This document shows positions 36,356-45,387 of a DNA stretch of 64,000 bases, in pieces. Origin of the DNA: an uncultured Campylobacterales bacterium (GTDB lineage Bacteria > Campylobacterota > Campylobacteria > Campylobacterales > Arcobacteraceae); the NCBI GenBank assembly GCA_947503785.1, contig CANNFB010000012.1, forward strand, positions 26,128 through 90,127, read 5' to 3'. The notes under the pieces are model-generated. The model was given only the letters and a program-made list of their open reading frames with translations, was not told the origin of the DNA and did no database searches. The translations under genes were made by a program, and so were the position numbers. Numbering within the stretch: position 1 is the stretch's first letter; the number at the start of each line of letters is the position of its first letter.

Positions 36356-38203
36356 ATGAGCGCAAAAGATTTAAATAAAGCAATAGAACAAACAGTAAAA
36401 GAGTATAAAGACTCTATACTAACTTATGAAAAAATTATTAAGATCTTTCCTAAAGCACCTTCAGGTGCCAATGTAAAAAAACTTTTAGCTTTTATCCAAT
36501 TATACAATGTTACGATAATTAGTTCGCAAGAACAAGCAAAAAGAATGAATGCAGAAGAGGCAAAGAAAAGAAAAGAACAAAGAGAAAAACTAATAATGAA
36601 CGAAGATGAAGTTTATGATCTTCTGAAAAATAAAGAATTATTAGAATGGTCTAGATCTGACTCTCCTGTAAGAATGTACTTAAGAGAAATGGGACAAATC
36701 CCATTACTTACAAAAGAAGAAGAGATTGAAATTTCTAAAAAAATCGAAATGGGTGAAGATGTAATTCTTGATGCAATTTGTTATGTACCTTATTTAATAG
36801 ATTTTATCTTAGAGTATAAAGAACCTTTAGTAAACAGAGAAAGAAAAGTAAAAGAACTTTTTAGAAACTTTGATGATGAAGAATCTGATGATTCTAGTGA
36901 TGAAACTACTGAAGTTGAAGTTGATAAAGATAAAGAAGATGGTAAAAAACAAAAGAAGCTTGATAAAAGAGCAACAACTATTGTTGAAGCATTTAAAGTA
37001 TTAGAAAAAGCAAAAAAAGATTGGTTAAAATTCTTATCTAAAGAATCTGCTAAATCTGATGGTGAATCTGATCAAATGCAACACAATTTAGCAATAGCAT
37101 TTAAAAAGAGAATCCTTAAAGAAGCTTTATTAGACCTAGGACCTACTTCTAAACTTATTACAGAAATTGTAAAAGCAATGGAAACTGCTCTTAAATCTGA
37201 TACAGGTTTTGATCATGAACTTAAAAGACTTGAGTATAAGTTACCTTTATTTAATGATACTTTATTACAAAATCATCAAAAGATTTTAGATAATATTGTT
37301 AATTTAACTAAAGTGCAAATTACTACTATGGTTCCAGAAGCTACTATGGTTTCTACTTATATGGAAATTAAAAAACTTTACCAAACAGCAGAAGCTTCAA
37401 AAGATGGTTTTGATTTAGATCCGGAAGAACTTAAGAATGTTTTAGAGCAAATTAAACGTGGTAAAGATATCACGGATAAATCTAAAACTAGAATGGCTAA
37501 GTCAAACCTTAGACTTGTTGTATCTATTGCAAAAAGATATACAAATAGAGGTTTACCATTCTTAGATTTAATTCAAGAAGGTAATATTGGTCTTATGAAA
37601 GCTGTTGATAAATTTGAGTATAAAAAGGGATATAAATTCTCTACTTATGCAACATGGTGGATTAGACAAGCAATTTCAAGAGCAATTGCGGATCAAGCAA
37701 GAACGATTAGAATTCCAATTCATATGATTGAAACTATTAATAGAATCAATAAAATCATTAGAAAAGGTATTCAAGAAAATGGTAAAGAGCCAGATGTTGA
37801 TGAGATTTCTAAAGAAGTAGGATTACCTGTTGATAAAGTTAAACAAGTAATTAAAATTACTAAAGAACCTGTATCATTAGAAGCTCCAATTGGAAGTGAT
37901 GATGATGGTAAATTTGGTGACTTTGTTCCAGATGAAAAAGCTCCAACACCTGTTGATAACATTATGAAAGAAGATTTACAAGGTCAAATTGACCAAATCT
38001 TAGCACAACTTAATGAAAGAGAACAAGCTGTTGTTAGAATGAGATTTGGACTTATGCATGATGCTTCAGATAGAACACTAGAAGAAATTGGTAAAGAACT
38101 TTCTGTTACACGTGAAAGAGTTAGACAAATTGAATCAAGTGCTATTAAGAAGTTAAAACATCCAAAAGTAGGTAAGAACCTTAAGAACTACGTAGAAAGT
38201 TAG
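36356..38203 (+). CDS. rpoD: RNA polymerase sigma factor RpoD (sigma-70)
   Basis: A 615-residue primary sigma factor. Region 1.2 is [21 protein letters not shown] (about residue 102). The non-conserved acidic insert is at about 170-210. Region 2 is [37 protein letters not shown] and [17 protein letters not shown] (about 385-450). Region 3 follows at [11 protein letters not shown]. Region 4 has [18 protein letters not shown] chose the ATG at 36356 because AGAGG precedes it and a -10 box lies between it and the longer start. The following hypothetical gene begins 3 bases after the stop. Confidence 0.97.
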   Translation: MSAKDLNKAIEQTVKEYKDSILTYEKIIKIFPKAPSGANVKKLLAFIQLYNVTIISSQEQAKRMNAEEAKKRKEQREKLIMNEDEVYDLLKNKELLEWSRSDSPVRMYLREMGQIPLLTKEEEIEISKKIEMGEDVILDAICYVPYLIDFILEYKEPLVNRERKVKELFRNFDDEESDDSSDETTEVEVDKDKEDGKKQKKLDKRATTIVEAFKVLEKAKKDWLKFLSKESAKSDGESDQMQHNLAIAFKKRILKEALLDLGPTSKLITEIVKAMETALKSDTGFDHELKRLEYKLPLFNDTLLQNHQKILDNIVNLTKVQITTMVPEATMVSTYMEIKKLYQTAEASKDGFDLDPEELKNVLEQIKRGKDITDKSKTRMAKSNLRLVVSIAKRYTNRGLPFLDLIQEGNIGLMKAVDKFEYKKGYKFSTYATWWIRQAISRAIADQARTIRIPIHMIETINRINKIIRKGIQENGKEPDVDEISKEVGLPVDKVKQVIKITKEPVSLEAPIGSDDDGKFGDFVPDEKAPTPVDNIMKEDLQGQIDQILAQLNEREQAVVRMRFGLMHDASDRTLEEIGKELSVTRERVRQIESSAIKKLKHPKVGKNLKNYVES

Positions 38204-38206
38204 AAA

Positions 38207-38887
38207 ATGAATTTTTTTGAAGATTGGGTTGAGTTAGATTTAAACCCTATTATTTCATTTTCTTCTACTTCGAAGATTTTATATTCTAATAGTGAAGCTC
38301 AGTTTTTATTAAATAGAATAAAACAAAAAGAGCTTTATGAATTAGCTTTAAAGTATGCTCCAAAGTCTTTTGGAGCAGAGACTTCATATATAGATTTAAA
38401 CTTACAAAACTATACATTTTATGCAATTACAGTAAAGTATGATAATGAAGATGAAATTCATATGAAGCTTTATAAAAGTACAATGGCAAAAAAAGAATCT
38501 ACGCTTAATATTAAAAATATAAATAGTACTAATATTTTTACACTTGTTGATTTAGCTATATCTACAAATAAAATCAAAACTAATGCTACATATAAAAAGA
38601 ATTATGACCCATCAATACCTGAGTTTAAATTAGATGCTAGTTTATTTATTAAGACACTTTCACAAGCCTTTGAAGCTTTTAATGGCTCTGCAGATATACA
38701 CTGTTCTATCTTACTTAAAATTGGTGAATATATAAAAATTGAAGGGAAAAAGTACTCTTTAATTACAGTTGAAATAACATCTGATAAGAATGCTGTAAAA
38801 GAAATACTTCAATATAAAGAAGATAGTTCATTTATTTTATCTTGTGATAAAAATAAAATCACTATTGACTTGCCTTTAATTATATAA
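38207..38887 (+). CDS. Hypothetical protein co-transcribed with rpoD
   Basis: A 226-residue soluble protein. The N-terminal 90 residues (LDLNPIISFSSTSKILYSNSEAQFLL) resemble a PAS-like sensor. The C-terminal 90 residues (LFIKTLSQAFEAFNGSADIHCSILLK, then KYSLITVEITSD) weakly resemble the dimerisation and ATPase core of a histidine kinase, but no phospho-acceptor histidine or N box is clear. It is probably a degenerate sensor or scaffold; this is inference from layout only. It begins 3 bases after rpoD and ends in a convergent terminator. Confidence 0.6.
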   Translation: MNFFEDWVELDLNPIISFSSTSKILYSNSEAQFLLNRIKQKELYELALKYAPKSFGAETSYIDLNLQNYTFYAITVKYDNEDEIHMKLYKSTMAKKESTLNIKNINSTNIFTLVDLAISTNKIKTNATYKKNYDPSIPEFKLDASLFIKTLSQAFEAFNGSADIHCSILLKIGEYIKIEGKKYSLITVEITSDKNAVKEILQYKEDSSFILSCDKNKITIDLPLII

Positions 38888-38897
38888 AGACACATTC

Positions 38898-38932
38898 CTC
38901 AAAGCTTTTATTTTTTATCGAAAAGCTTTGAG
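38898..38932. terminator. Convergent terminator
   Basis: A perfect 12-bp stem (CTCAAAGCTTTT / AAAAGCTTTGAG) with an 11-base loop. It spans the stop codon of the minus-strand membrane gene and serves both flanking genes. Confidence 0.75.
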
Positions 38933-39456
38933 AACAATACTCCAATAGGAACAATTCCTAATCCTATAATAAAAGCTACAGGAAGAAATAGTTTATTATT
39001 ATTTAAAGCAAAGAATCCAAAGATCAAAATTCCATATCCTAAAACTCTATATACAGATAAAAAACCTGTAGCAGAAAAAATAGTATTTTTAAAAGAATTC
39101 TTTTTTACTTTTGCTTTTTCATCATTAAGAATCTCCTTTATCTTTTCAGGAGTTAGTTCTGATTCTGGTATTTCTTCATATTCAGTATATAAATCATAAG
39201 GATCATCAATTTCATCAACTTTATCTCTATCTTCGCCATTTAAAGGTTTAGATAAATCAAGATTAGATAATCTTCCTTGTATATTCTTTCTATATGATAA
39301 AAAAGATGCAATAGTAATAAATAATGATGAGATAAAAGCAACTTGTGTATTTAACAACCAAATAGGTGTGTTAAATACTAAGGCATAGACAACTAAGCAA
39401 AGATCTAAAACTATAAAAACTAATGCAAAGTTTTTCAAAGATTGATTAATCTTCAT
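38908..39456 (-). CDS. Membrane protein, unknown function
   Basis: A 182-residue protein with four membrane segments: about residues 7-26 (FALVFIVLDLCLVVYALVF), 33-50, 130-150 (FLSVYRVLGYGILIFGFFAL) and 156-175. An acidic cytoplasmic-looking loop at about 60-110 contains DPYDLYTEYEEIPESELTPE. I chose the ATG at 39456, where it overlaps the AtpZ-like gene by 11 bases; a longer frame to 39576 lies inside that gene and looks spurious. The function is unknown. It is the last gene of the hemL cluster. Confidence 0.6.
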   Translation of the reverse strand: MKINQSLKNFALVFIVLDLCLVVYALVFNTPIWLLNTQVAFISSLFITIASFLSYRKNIQGRLSNLDLSKPLNGEDRDKVDEIDDPYDLYTEYEEIPESELTPEKIKEILNDEKAKVKKNSFKNTIFSATGFLSVYRVLGYGILIFGFFALNNNKLFLPVAFIIGLGIVPIGVLFSKLFDKK

Positions 39457-39772
39457 CGTCGCTATATTCTTTATCCCCATGTTTTGCTCTATGGGCATAT
39501 CTTGGGTCATCTTCCATACCTTCAAAAGACTTTTGTGCTCTTTTGTATGCTTTATAAATATTAAGTCCCGCTGCACCTAATCCCCAAAATACTCCAAGCC
39601 ATAATAACCAATCAATTTCAAAAAATGCTTTTAATCCATAACCTATACCAAAACCAATAGCGACAGCTGCTACCATTGAAATACCTAAAGATAAATTATC
39701 TAAGGCTTCAATTTTATCTCTATGTTTAGGTGTGATTTTTTCTACTTTTTCTACTTTTTTGTTTTCTTCCAT
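39446..39772 (-). CDS. AtpZ/AtpI-like membrane protein
   Basis: A 108-residue protein with two membrane helices (LSLGISMVAAVAIGFGIGYGL and WLLWLGVFWGLGAAGLNIYKAY) separated by a short loop, and a highly acidic tail. This is the plan of AtpZ/AtpI proteins, assembly or Mg2+/Ca2+ helpers of F-type ATP synthase. It lies between ppnP and a membrane protein in the hemL cluster, not next to ATP synthase genes. The family fit is good but the role is inferred. Confidence 0.7.
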   Translation of the reverse strand: MEENKKVEKVEKITPKHRDKIEALDNLSLGISMVAAVAIGFGIGYGLKAFFEIDWLLWLGVFWGLGAAGLNIYKAYKRAQKSFEGMEDDPRYAHRAKHGDKEYSDDED

Positions 39773-39783
39773 TAATAATCCTC

Positions 39784-40098
39784 TTACTTAATATAAGAAC
39801 AACAATAATCAGTTATTGTTTTTACTTTAATATCAAAACTAGAATTAGCATCAACATTAAAAGAAGTATCTGCTGTATATGTATTCCAAGTATCAGAACC
39901 TGCAAGTTTTACTTCAACAGTACCATCAAGAATTTCCATTAATTCTGGTTCATTAGTTCCAAAGTTATACTCACCAGGCATCATAATTCCTAAAGATTTA
40001 CTTGATCCATCACTATCAATAAATGATCTACTTGTAACATTTCCATCAAAATATACATTTGCTTTTTTTACTAAATCTACGTTTTTTAATACTTTCAT
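39784..40098 (-). CDS. ppnP: Pyrimidine/purine nucleoside phosphorylase PpnP
   Basis: A 104-residue small cupin-like protein (DUF1255) that phosphorolyses nucleosides. It has [14 protein letters not shown], then [21 protein letters not shown] near residue 37, and [14 protein letters not shown] near 80. It is of normal length. It lies 10 bases after hemL and 11 before the AtpZ-like gene. Confidence 0.88.
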   Translation of the reverse strand: MKVLKNVDLVKKANVYFDGNVTSRSFIDSDGSSKSLGIMMPGEYNFGTNEPELMEILDGTVEVKLAGSDTWNTYTADTSFNVDANSSFDIKVKTITDYCCSYIK

Positions 40099-40108
40099 TT
40101 TAAACCTC

Positions 40109-41389
40109 TTAGAATTTTTTCATTACTTCAGATGCTGCATTTACACAAGCATCAATATCATCATTCGTCATAACTGTTGAAATAAATCCAGCTTCATATT
40201 GTGAACAAGCAAAGTAGAAACCTTTTTTTAACATCTCATGATGAAACTTTGCAAATCTATCAAAATCACATTTTCCTACTTCTTTTATATTTGTAGGTTC
40301 ATTTTCGCAAAAGAAGAAACCAAACATAGACCCTCTAGTATTTATTTGAAAAGGAATATTATTCTGCTTTGCAACTTCTTTTAAACCATTTACTAGTCTT
40401 AATGCTTTTTCGTTTAATTCTTTATAAATTGAAGGATTAGCTTTTAATTTTCTAAGGCTTACCAGCCCTGCACTCATAGCAACAGGATTTCCACTTAAAG
40501 TTCCTGCTTGATAAACTGTTCCATCAGGAGATAAGTGATCCATGATTTTTTTAGAACTAGCAAAAGCACCAACTGGCATACCTGCACCTATTACTTTTCC
40601 AAAAGTAATAATATCTGCTTTAGTATCTACAGTTCCAGAAGCTCCCGTTAATGAAGCTCTAAAACCTGTCATTACTTCATCAAAAATAAGTAATGCACCA
40701 TTTGCATCACATAATTCTCTACAAGTTTTTAAGAACTCAGGACTAGCAGGTACTAAGCCCATGTTTCCAGCAATTGGCTCAATAATAATACAAGAAATAT
40801 CATCTGAATCTTCAAAACATTTTTTTAAGTTTTCAATATTGTTGTATTCACAAAGTAATGTATGTTTTGTTAAATCAGCAGGAACTCCAGGAGAACTTGG
40901 TGTTCCAAAAGTAGCTAATCCAGACCCTGCTTGTACTAATAAGGAATCAGAATGCCCATGATAACATCCTTCAAATTTTAAAATATCATCTTTACCTGTA
41001 ACACCACGTGCTAATCTAATTGCAGACATAACAGCTTCTGTTCCACTACTTACAAATCTAACCTTATCAATATAATCATACATATCAACAATTTCTTCAG
41101 CTAGTTGTGTTTCTAATTCAGTAGGAGCTCCAAAAGACAAACCATTTTTTACAGTTTTAATTACTGCTTCCTCAATATCTTTATCACAATGACCAAAGAT
41201 TAAAGGTCCCCAAGATTGTACAAAATCAAGATATTTATTACCATCGATGTCGTACATATATGCACCCTCACCTTTTTGAATAAAAGGTGGAGTTCCTCCA
41301 ACACTTTTAAATGCTCTAACTGGAGAGTCAACACCACCTGGTATTACATCACAAGCTTGAGTATATGCTTTTACTGAATTATCAAACAT
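40109..41389 (-). CDS. hemL: Glutamate-1-semialdehyde 2,1-aminomutase
   Basis: A 426-residue PLP enzyme making 5-aminolevulinate from glutamate-1-semialdehyde for haem. It shows [19 protein letters not shown] near residue 17, [19 protein letters not shown] near 112, [19 protein letters not shown] near 139, and the PLP lysine in [17 protein letters not shown] near 265. It leads a minus-strand cluster with ppnP, the AtpZ-like gene and a membrane protein. Confidence 0.97.
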   Translation of the reverse strand: MFDNSVKAYTQACDVIPGGVDSPVRAFKSVGGTPPFIQKGEGAYMYDIDGNKYLDFVQSWGPLIFGHCDKDIEEAVIKTVKNGLSFGAPTELETQLAEEIVDMYDYIDKVRFVSSGTEAVMSAIRLARGVTGKDDILKFEGCYHGHSDSLLVQAGSGLATFGTPSSPGVPADLTKHTLLCEYNNIENLKKCFEDSDDISCIIIEPIAGNMGLVPASPEFLKTCRELCDANGALLIFDEVMTGFRASLTGASGTVDTKADIITFGKVIGAGMPVGAFASSKKIMDHLSPDGTVYQAGTLSGNPVAMSAGLVSLRKLKANPSIYKELNEKALRLVNGLKEVAKQNNIPFQINTRGSMFGFFFCENEPTNIKEVGKCDFDRFAKFHHEMLKKGFYFACSQYEAGFISTVMTNDDIDACVNAASEVMKKF

Positions 41390-41426
41390 TTAATTTCCTA
41401 TTAATTTTCTATTAGCGATATTCTAC

Positions 41427-41432
41427 TATAAT
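41427..41432 (+). promoter_or_regulatory. Possible -10 box of the TonB-like gene
   Basis: TATAAT only 6 bases upstream of the ATG at 41439. If used, transcription would start at or near the ATG, giving a leaderless mRNA. No Shine-Dalgarno is visible before that ATG. Confidence 0.35.
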
Positions 41433-41438
41433 CACGTT

Positions 41439-42185
41439 ATGAAACTTATTATACTTTGCCTTATTATTTCAATATCTTTACATTTATTATTATTCAATGA
41501 TTATAAACTTACACAAAAGCCAGACCTAAGTGAAAAAGCCTTGAAAAAAGAGATAAAAGCTAAAGTAACTTTTGTAAAAATTAAGAAAGAAAAAAAGCCT
41601 ATAAAAAAAGTTGTTGTTAAAAAGCAAAAAGCTCCAAAGAAAAAAATTGCTAAAAAAGTTGTAAAAAAAAGACCTATTACAAAAAAAGTGTCAAAAAAAC
41701 TTATTAAAGCTCCAGAAAAAATAAATTACAAAAAAAGAAGAGTTTCAAAAGTGCCAAGTCAAAAAAAGATGAAAGCACTTAAAAATAGAACTTTAGAAGA
41801 TTTTTTATCACAAGCAGATCCTGTAGATCAAAAAGTATTAAATGAAATACAGAAATTATATGGAAGAGAATTTGAAACATTTACTAAAGTACAAAAAGTT
41901 TTTATCGAAAAAAACTTTAATAGTTTTCAAGTAATAACACAAAGAGTACTAACAAGATTAGGATATCCGCAACTTGCAATTGAGAGAAGATTATCAGGTC
42001 GTAATGTCATAGAGTTTTTATTTCATCCAAATGGAGATATCTCAAATTTAAAGATAACAAGATCATCTGGCTATGATGTATTTGATAAATACTCTATTAA
42101 ATTAATAGAAATTGCATATAAAGATTATCCAAGACCTAAAACTACTACAAAATTAAAGTTTAATGTTCAATATCGTTTATATTAA
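41439..42185 (+). CDS. TonB-family energy transducer
   Basis: A 248-residue TonB-like protein. One N-terminal membrane anchor (residues 2-18, LIILCLIISISLHLLLF) is followed by a very lysine-rich linker (about 30-115, KKEIKAKVTFVKIKKEKKP and so on). Most TonBs have a Pro-rich one here. The C-terminal TonB domain (NVIEFLFHPNGDISNLKITRSSGYDVFDKY, then YPRPKTTTKLKFNVQY) is at about 187-248. It should couple inner-membrane energy to outer-membrane receptors. No exbB/exbD or receptor gene is adjacent. Confidence 0.8.
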   Translation: MKLIILCLIISISLHLLLFNDYKLTQKPDLSEKALKKEIKAKVTFVKIKKEKKPIKKVVVKKQKAPKKKIAKKVVKKRPITKKVSKKLIKAPEKINYKKRRVSKVPSQKKMKALKNRTLEDFLSQADPVDQKVLNEIQKLYGREFETFTKVQKVFIEKNFNSFQVITQRVLTRLGYPQLAIERRLSGRNVIEFLFHPNGDISNLKITRSSGYDVFDKYSIKLIEIAYKDYPRPKTTTKLKFNVQYRLY

Positions 42186-42202
42186 AATAAAAAAGGAAAT
42201 AA

Positions 42203-42922
42203 ATGTCAGAAAACAAAAATCAATCATATTTTAAAAGACTACTAGAAGGACAAATTAATCTAAATATAACTTTTTGGATATGGTTTGTATTTATAACTCT
42301 AGCTATTAATATATTTATTGATAATAGTTTTAGCCAAGTTAATTATCATCAAAATGCTAATGAACTAAAGTTTAGTATTATTATTTATTTATTGACTTTT
42401 ATATATTCTATTTTAATATTTATTGCTATTTATAAAAGTGCAGATAATTATACTGGTAATAAGATATGGCCTTTTTTATCAAAAGTGATTATATCTATAA
42501 ATCTTTTTTTCTCACTTTTAGGAGCTTATGAGATATTAAAAGTAACATTTTTTGAAGATTATGCAATTAAAAGTGAGATAAATAGTTTTAAAGAGAGTCT
42601 TCCCTTAAAAGTGAACTCATTTAGTCATTTAACAGATATAGGAATTGAAGATAAAAATATTTATTACACTTATAAGTTAGATAAAATGGATAAGACTAGT
42701 GCTAATGATTATAATTTAAAGAAATTTAAATCACAAATTCAAGACTCTTTATGTGAAGAAGAAAATACTTTAAAACTACTAAAAAAAGATTATATTTTAA
42801 ATTATACATATCTAGATAAAAATAAAAAAAAACTAATAGACATAGAAACTAATAAACTAAGTTGTGGTAAAGGTATTTATGATTTAGATATATTAAAAGA
42901 ACTAATAAGACAAGGTAATTAA
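42203..42922 (+). CDS. Membrane protein with a periplasmic C-terminal domain
   Basis: A 239-residue protein. Three membrane helices occupy about residues 18-40, 54-76 and 84-110. A soluble C-terminal domain of about 120 residues follows, with IYYTYKLDKM, SLCEEENTLKLLKKDYILNY and LSCGKGIYD, so two cysteines (LC and SC) probably form a disulfide on the outer face. I recall similar domains in other proteobacterial membrane proteins but know no function. It follows the TonB-like gene by 17 bases and precedes the next gene by 3, suggesting one operon. Confidence 0.6.
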   Translation: MSENKNQSYFKRLLEGQINLNITFWIWFVFITLAINIFIDNSFSQVNYHQNANELKFSIIIYLLTFIYSILIFIAIYKSADNYTGNKIWPFLSKVIISINLFFSLLGAYEILKVTFFEDYAIKSEINSFKESLPLKVNSFSHLTDIGIEDKNIYYTYKLDKMDKTSANDYNLKKFKSQIQDSLCEEENTLKLLKKDYILNYTYLDKNKKKLIDIETNKLSCGKGIYDLDILKELIRQGN

Positions 42923-42925
42923 TAA

Positions 42926-43369
42926 ATGAACTTAGAACAAATACAAGATAGTTTAATAGCAGATTTTGACTTTGAAAAAGTTATAAATATACTAGATAAA
43001 TTAAATGAAAAATATGTAAAAGAAGACTTAATTAATAATATAAAAGGACTTATCAAAATGGCTTATGTTTCAAGAGAAATGGAAGATATAAGCTTTACTT
43101 CAGGGCATTTTATAATAAATAGATCTTATTATGAAGGAGAAGAAGTTCAATACGATTTAAGTTTTTTACTTGAAGTAAATTCAAATCTGAGCTATGAATT
43201 AGAAAAGTCTTTTAAAACAAAAAATACAAATGAAAAGGAACTTCTGCTAAAGAAAAAACTAGAAGAGCTACTTTTAATAAATACAAATGCTAATAAAGAA
43301 GAGAGTGATAATTATACTTATGAAGCAAATATTCAAAGAATAGAAAGAATGCTTGAAATTTTAGATTAA
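42926..43369 (+). CDS. Hypothetical protein
   Basis: A 147-residue acidic helical protein of unknown family. It opens MNLEQIQDSLIADFDFEKVINILDKL and has FTSGHFIINRSYYEGEEVQYDLSFLLE near residue 58. It has no signal peptide or membrane segment. It follows the previous gene by 3 bases and ends in a convergent terminator shared with speB. Confidence 0.6.
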   Translation: MNLEQIQDSLIADFDFEKVINILDKLNEKYVKEDLINNIKGLIKMAYVSREMEDISFTSGHFIINRSYYEGEEVQYDLSFLLEVNSNLSYELEKSFKTKNTNEKELLLKKKLEELLLINTNANKEESDNYTYEANIQRIERMLEILD

Positions 43370-43378
43370 AAAAGAGGC

Positions 43379-43414
43379 TAAATAAAAGTTAAATAAAAAA
43401 TTAACTTTTATTTA
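43379..43414. terminator. Convergent terminator
   Basis: A perfect 14-bp stem (TAAATAAAAGTTAA and its complement) with an 8-base AT loop. The right arm contains the speB stop codon. It serves both neighbouring genes. Confidence 0.7.
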
Positions 43415-44259
43415 ATAGTAGCTAGGATTAACTCTCTTAAAGTTTTACAAGCGACTGCTGTTGAAGCACCGCTTGTATCATATTTTGGAGATAATTCAAC
43501 GACATCTATACCTACTACATTTTCTAGTTTTGATAATGTTTCAATAATCTCTAACATCTCATGAAAGTTTATTCCTCCTGGCTCGGGAGTTCCAGTTCCA
43601 GGAAATACAGAAGGGTCAAAAACATCTAAATCAATTGTAATATAAACTGGTTTATTTTTTAAAATATTTACACGTTCTTCTAAAGTATTGTACGTAAATT
43701 TTTCTAAATGAGAATGAGTTTTTGCCCACTCAAACTCCTCTTTTAATCCACTTCTTATGCAAAATTGATTTAATCTACCATCACCTAATTGATCATAAAT
43801 TCTTCGTAAAACCGTTGCATGACTTAAAGCTTCACCTAGATAATCATTTCTTAAATCAGTATGAGCATCAAAATGAATGATATGTAAATCATCATATTTT
43901 TTACTTAAAGCTTTAACAGGTGCAAGTGAAACTAAGTGCTCTCCTCCAATCATAATTGGGATTTTATTAGCATCAATAATTTTTTGAACATGTTCTTGAA
44001 TTATTCGTAAAGCAACTTTCTTATCTCCATAAGGAAGCTCTAAATCTCCAAAATCAAAAAGATTTAAATCTTCTAAATCTTTATCTTGATATGGAGAATA
44101 ACTCTCTATATACCAAGAATCCTCTCTCATAGCACTTGGTGCAAATCTAGCTCCTGGTTTAAAAGAAGTCGTACCATCAAAACCTGCACCAAATAGTACT
44201 GCATCTGCTTCTTCAAAACTTTCTTCACAGCCAATAAAACAATTATTTTGTGCTTTCAT
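43408..44259 (-). CDS. speB: Agmatinase/arginase-family ureohydrolase
   Basis: A 283-residue manganese ureohydrolase. The metal site is GGEHLVSLAPVKAL near residue 101, IIHFDAHTDLRNDY near 123 and YITIDLDVFDPSVFPGTGTPEPGG near 202. The TGTPEPGG loop is typical of agmatinases, which yield putrescine and urea. Guanidinobutyrase is another possibility. It ends 2 bases before rodA begins on the same strand. Confidence 0.9.
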   Translation of the reverse strand: MKAQNNCFIGCEESFEEADAVLFGAGFDGTTSFKPGARFAPSAMREDSWYIESYSPYQDKDLEDLNLFDFGDLELPYGDKKVALRIIQEHVQKIIDANKIPIMIGGEHLVSLAPVKALSKKYDDLHIIHFDAHTDLRNDYLGEALSHATVLRRIYDQLGDGRLNQFCIRSGLKEEFEWAKTHSHLEKFTYNTLEERVNILKNKPVYITIDLDVFDPSVFPGTGTPEPGGINFHEMLEIIETLSKLENVVGIDVVELSPKYDTSGASTAVACKTLRELILATIK

Positions 44260-44261
44260 CT

Positions 44262-45368
44262 TTATAGTTTCCTCTCATAATTATATAAATCCATATATCT
44301 AAATGCCAATAGGTTTTCTAATATTGCAAAAATTACAATAAAGTTAATAAAGGAACTTCCACCATAAGAAAACAGTGGTAAAGGAAGTCCAACAACTGGT
44401 GCAAAACCTATAACCATTAAGATATTTACACTCATATTAAAAAACAACAGTAGCCCCAACCCTGAGGCAAATACCCGTATGACGTAGTCATCTTTAAAGT
44501 AATAATTTAAAGTAAGTAAATGTGTAATTAGTAAGCCATATAAAAAAATAAGTCCAATTGCACCTAAAAAACCATATCTTTCAACAAAATATGCAAAAAT
44601 AAAATCACTAGTTGCAATTGGCAAAAATTTTAAATGAGTTTGTGTAGCATCTTCACTTATTTTTCCTGTTAAACCACCTGAACCAATTGCAATAATTGAT
44701 TGCTGCACATGGTAACTAGGTTTTTCTGAAATAAAATCTTTTATTCTTTTCTTTTGGTAATCTTTTATCAAATATGTATAAATAAAGGGAGATGATATTC
44801 CCATTACTAAAATAATTGATGTCCAAATTTTCCAATTTACTCCAACAATAAATAAAATTCCATAACCTACAAGTAATAACACAAGTGCAGTCCCTAAATC
44901 AGGTTCTTTTGCAATTAATATAAATGGCAATAAAATATAAAAAGAAAAATATAAAAAATCACTAAAACCATAACCATTTTTAGGAGGTGGTCTATTATGA
45001 ATTAAATACCCAAGCATTAAAATATATATAGGTTTTATAAGCTCAGAGGGTTGCATTGTTGTATTTAAAATAGGTAAAGGAAGCCATCTTTTGGCACCTA
45101 GCTTTGTAACACCCCAAAATTCAACTGCAAGTAAGAGTAAGATACCTAACCAATAAAGAAAAGGTACTAATCGTAACTTTTTTCTAATAGGTAAAATAAA
45201 AACTATTATAAATGCAAAAAATGAAAGTGTAAAGTATATTAATTGTTTATTTGCTAATATTTCATTTGTTTCACTAATTAAATGATATGATAAATATATC
45301 AACGGTAAAACAAAAAGTATTAACAAATAGTCAAAATGGGAAATTATTCTCTTATCAAATAAACGCAT
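44262..45368 (-). CDS. rodA: Rod shape-determining protein RodA
   Basis: A 368-residue SEDS-family peptidoglycan polymerase with about ten membrane helices. It has the SEDS text KRWLPLPILNTTMQPSELIKPIYI near residue 92, AKEPDLGTALVLLLVG near 153 and VGLPLPLFSYGGSSFINFIV near 325. It works with PBP2 in cell elongation. From memory the C. jejuni orthologue mrdB sits beside the same rluD-flpA-trmB run. It is divergent from the pseudouridine synthase gene by about 20 bases. Confidence 0.93.
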   Translation of the reverse strand: MRLFDKRIISHFDYLLILFVLPLIYLSYHLISETNEILANKQLIYFTLSFFAFIIVFILPIRKKLRLVPFLYWLGILLLLAVEFWGVTKLGAKRWLPLPILNTTMQPSELIKPIYILMLGYLIHNRPPPKNGYGFSDFLYFSFYILLPFILIAKEPDLGTALVLLLVGYGILFIVGVNWKIWTSIILVMGISSPFIYTYLIKDYQKKRIKDFISEKPSYHVQQSIIAIGSGGLTGKISEDATQTHLKFLPIATSDFIFAYFVERYGFLGAIGLIFLYGLLITHLLTLNYYFKDDYVIRVFASGLGLLLFFNMSVNILMVIGFAPVVGLPLPLFSYGGSSFINFIVIFAILENLLAFRYMDLYNYERKL

Positions 45369-45387
45369 AGTGAAAGAGTATCTAAAA

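Noticed and set aside
39457..39576. Longer N-terminus of the membrane protein gene ending at 38908
   Set aside because: It lies entirely inside the AtpZ-like gene in another frame; the ATG at 39456 gives a normal short overlap.
41700..41800. Lysine-rich stretch as a repeat array
   Set aside because: It is compositional (K codons) within the TonB-like linker and has no regular unit.
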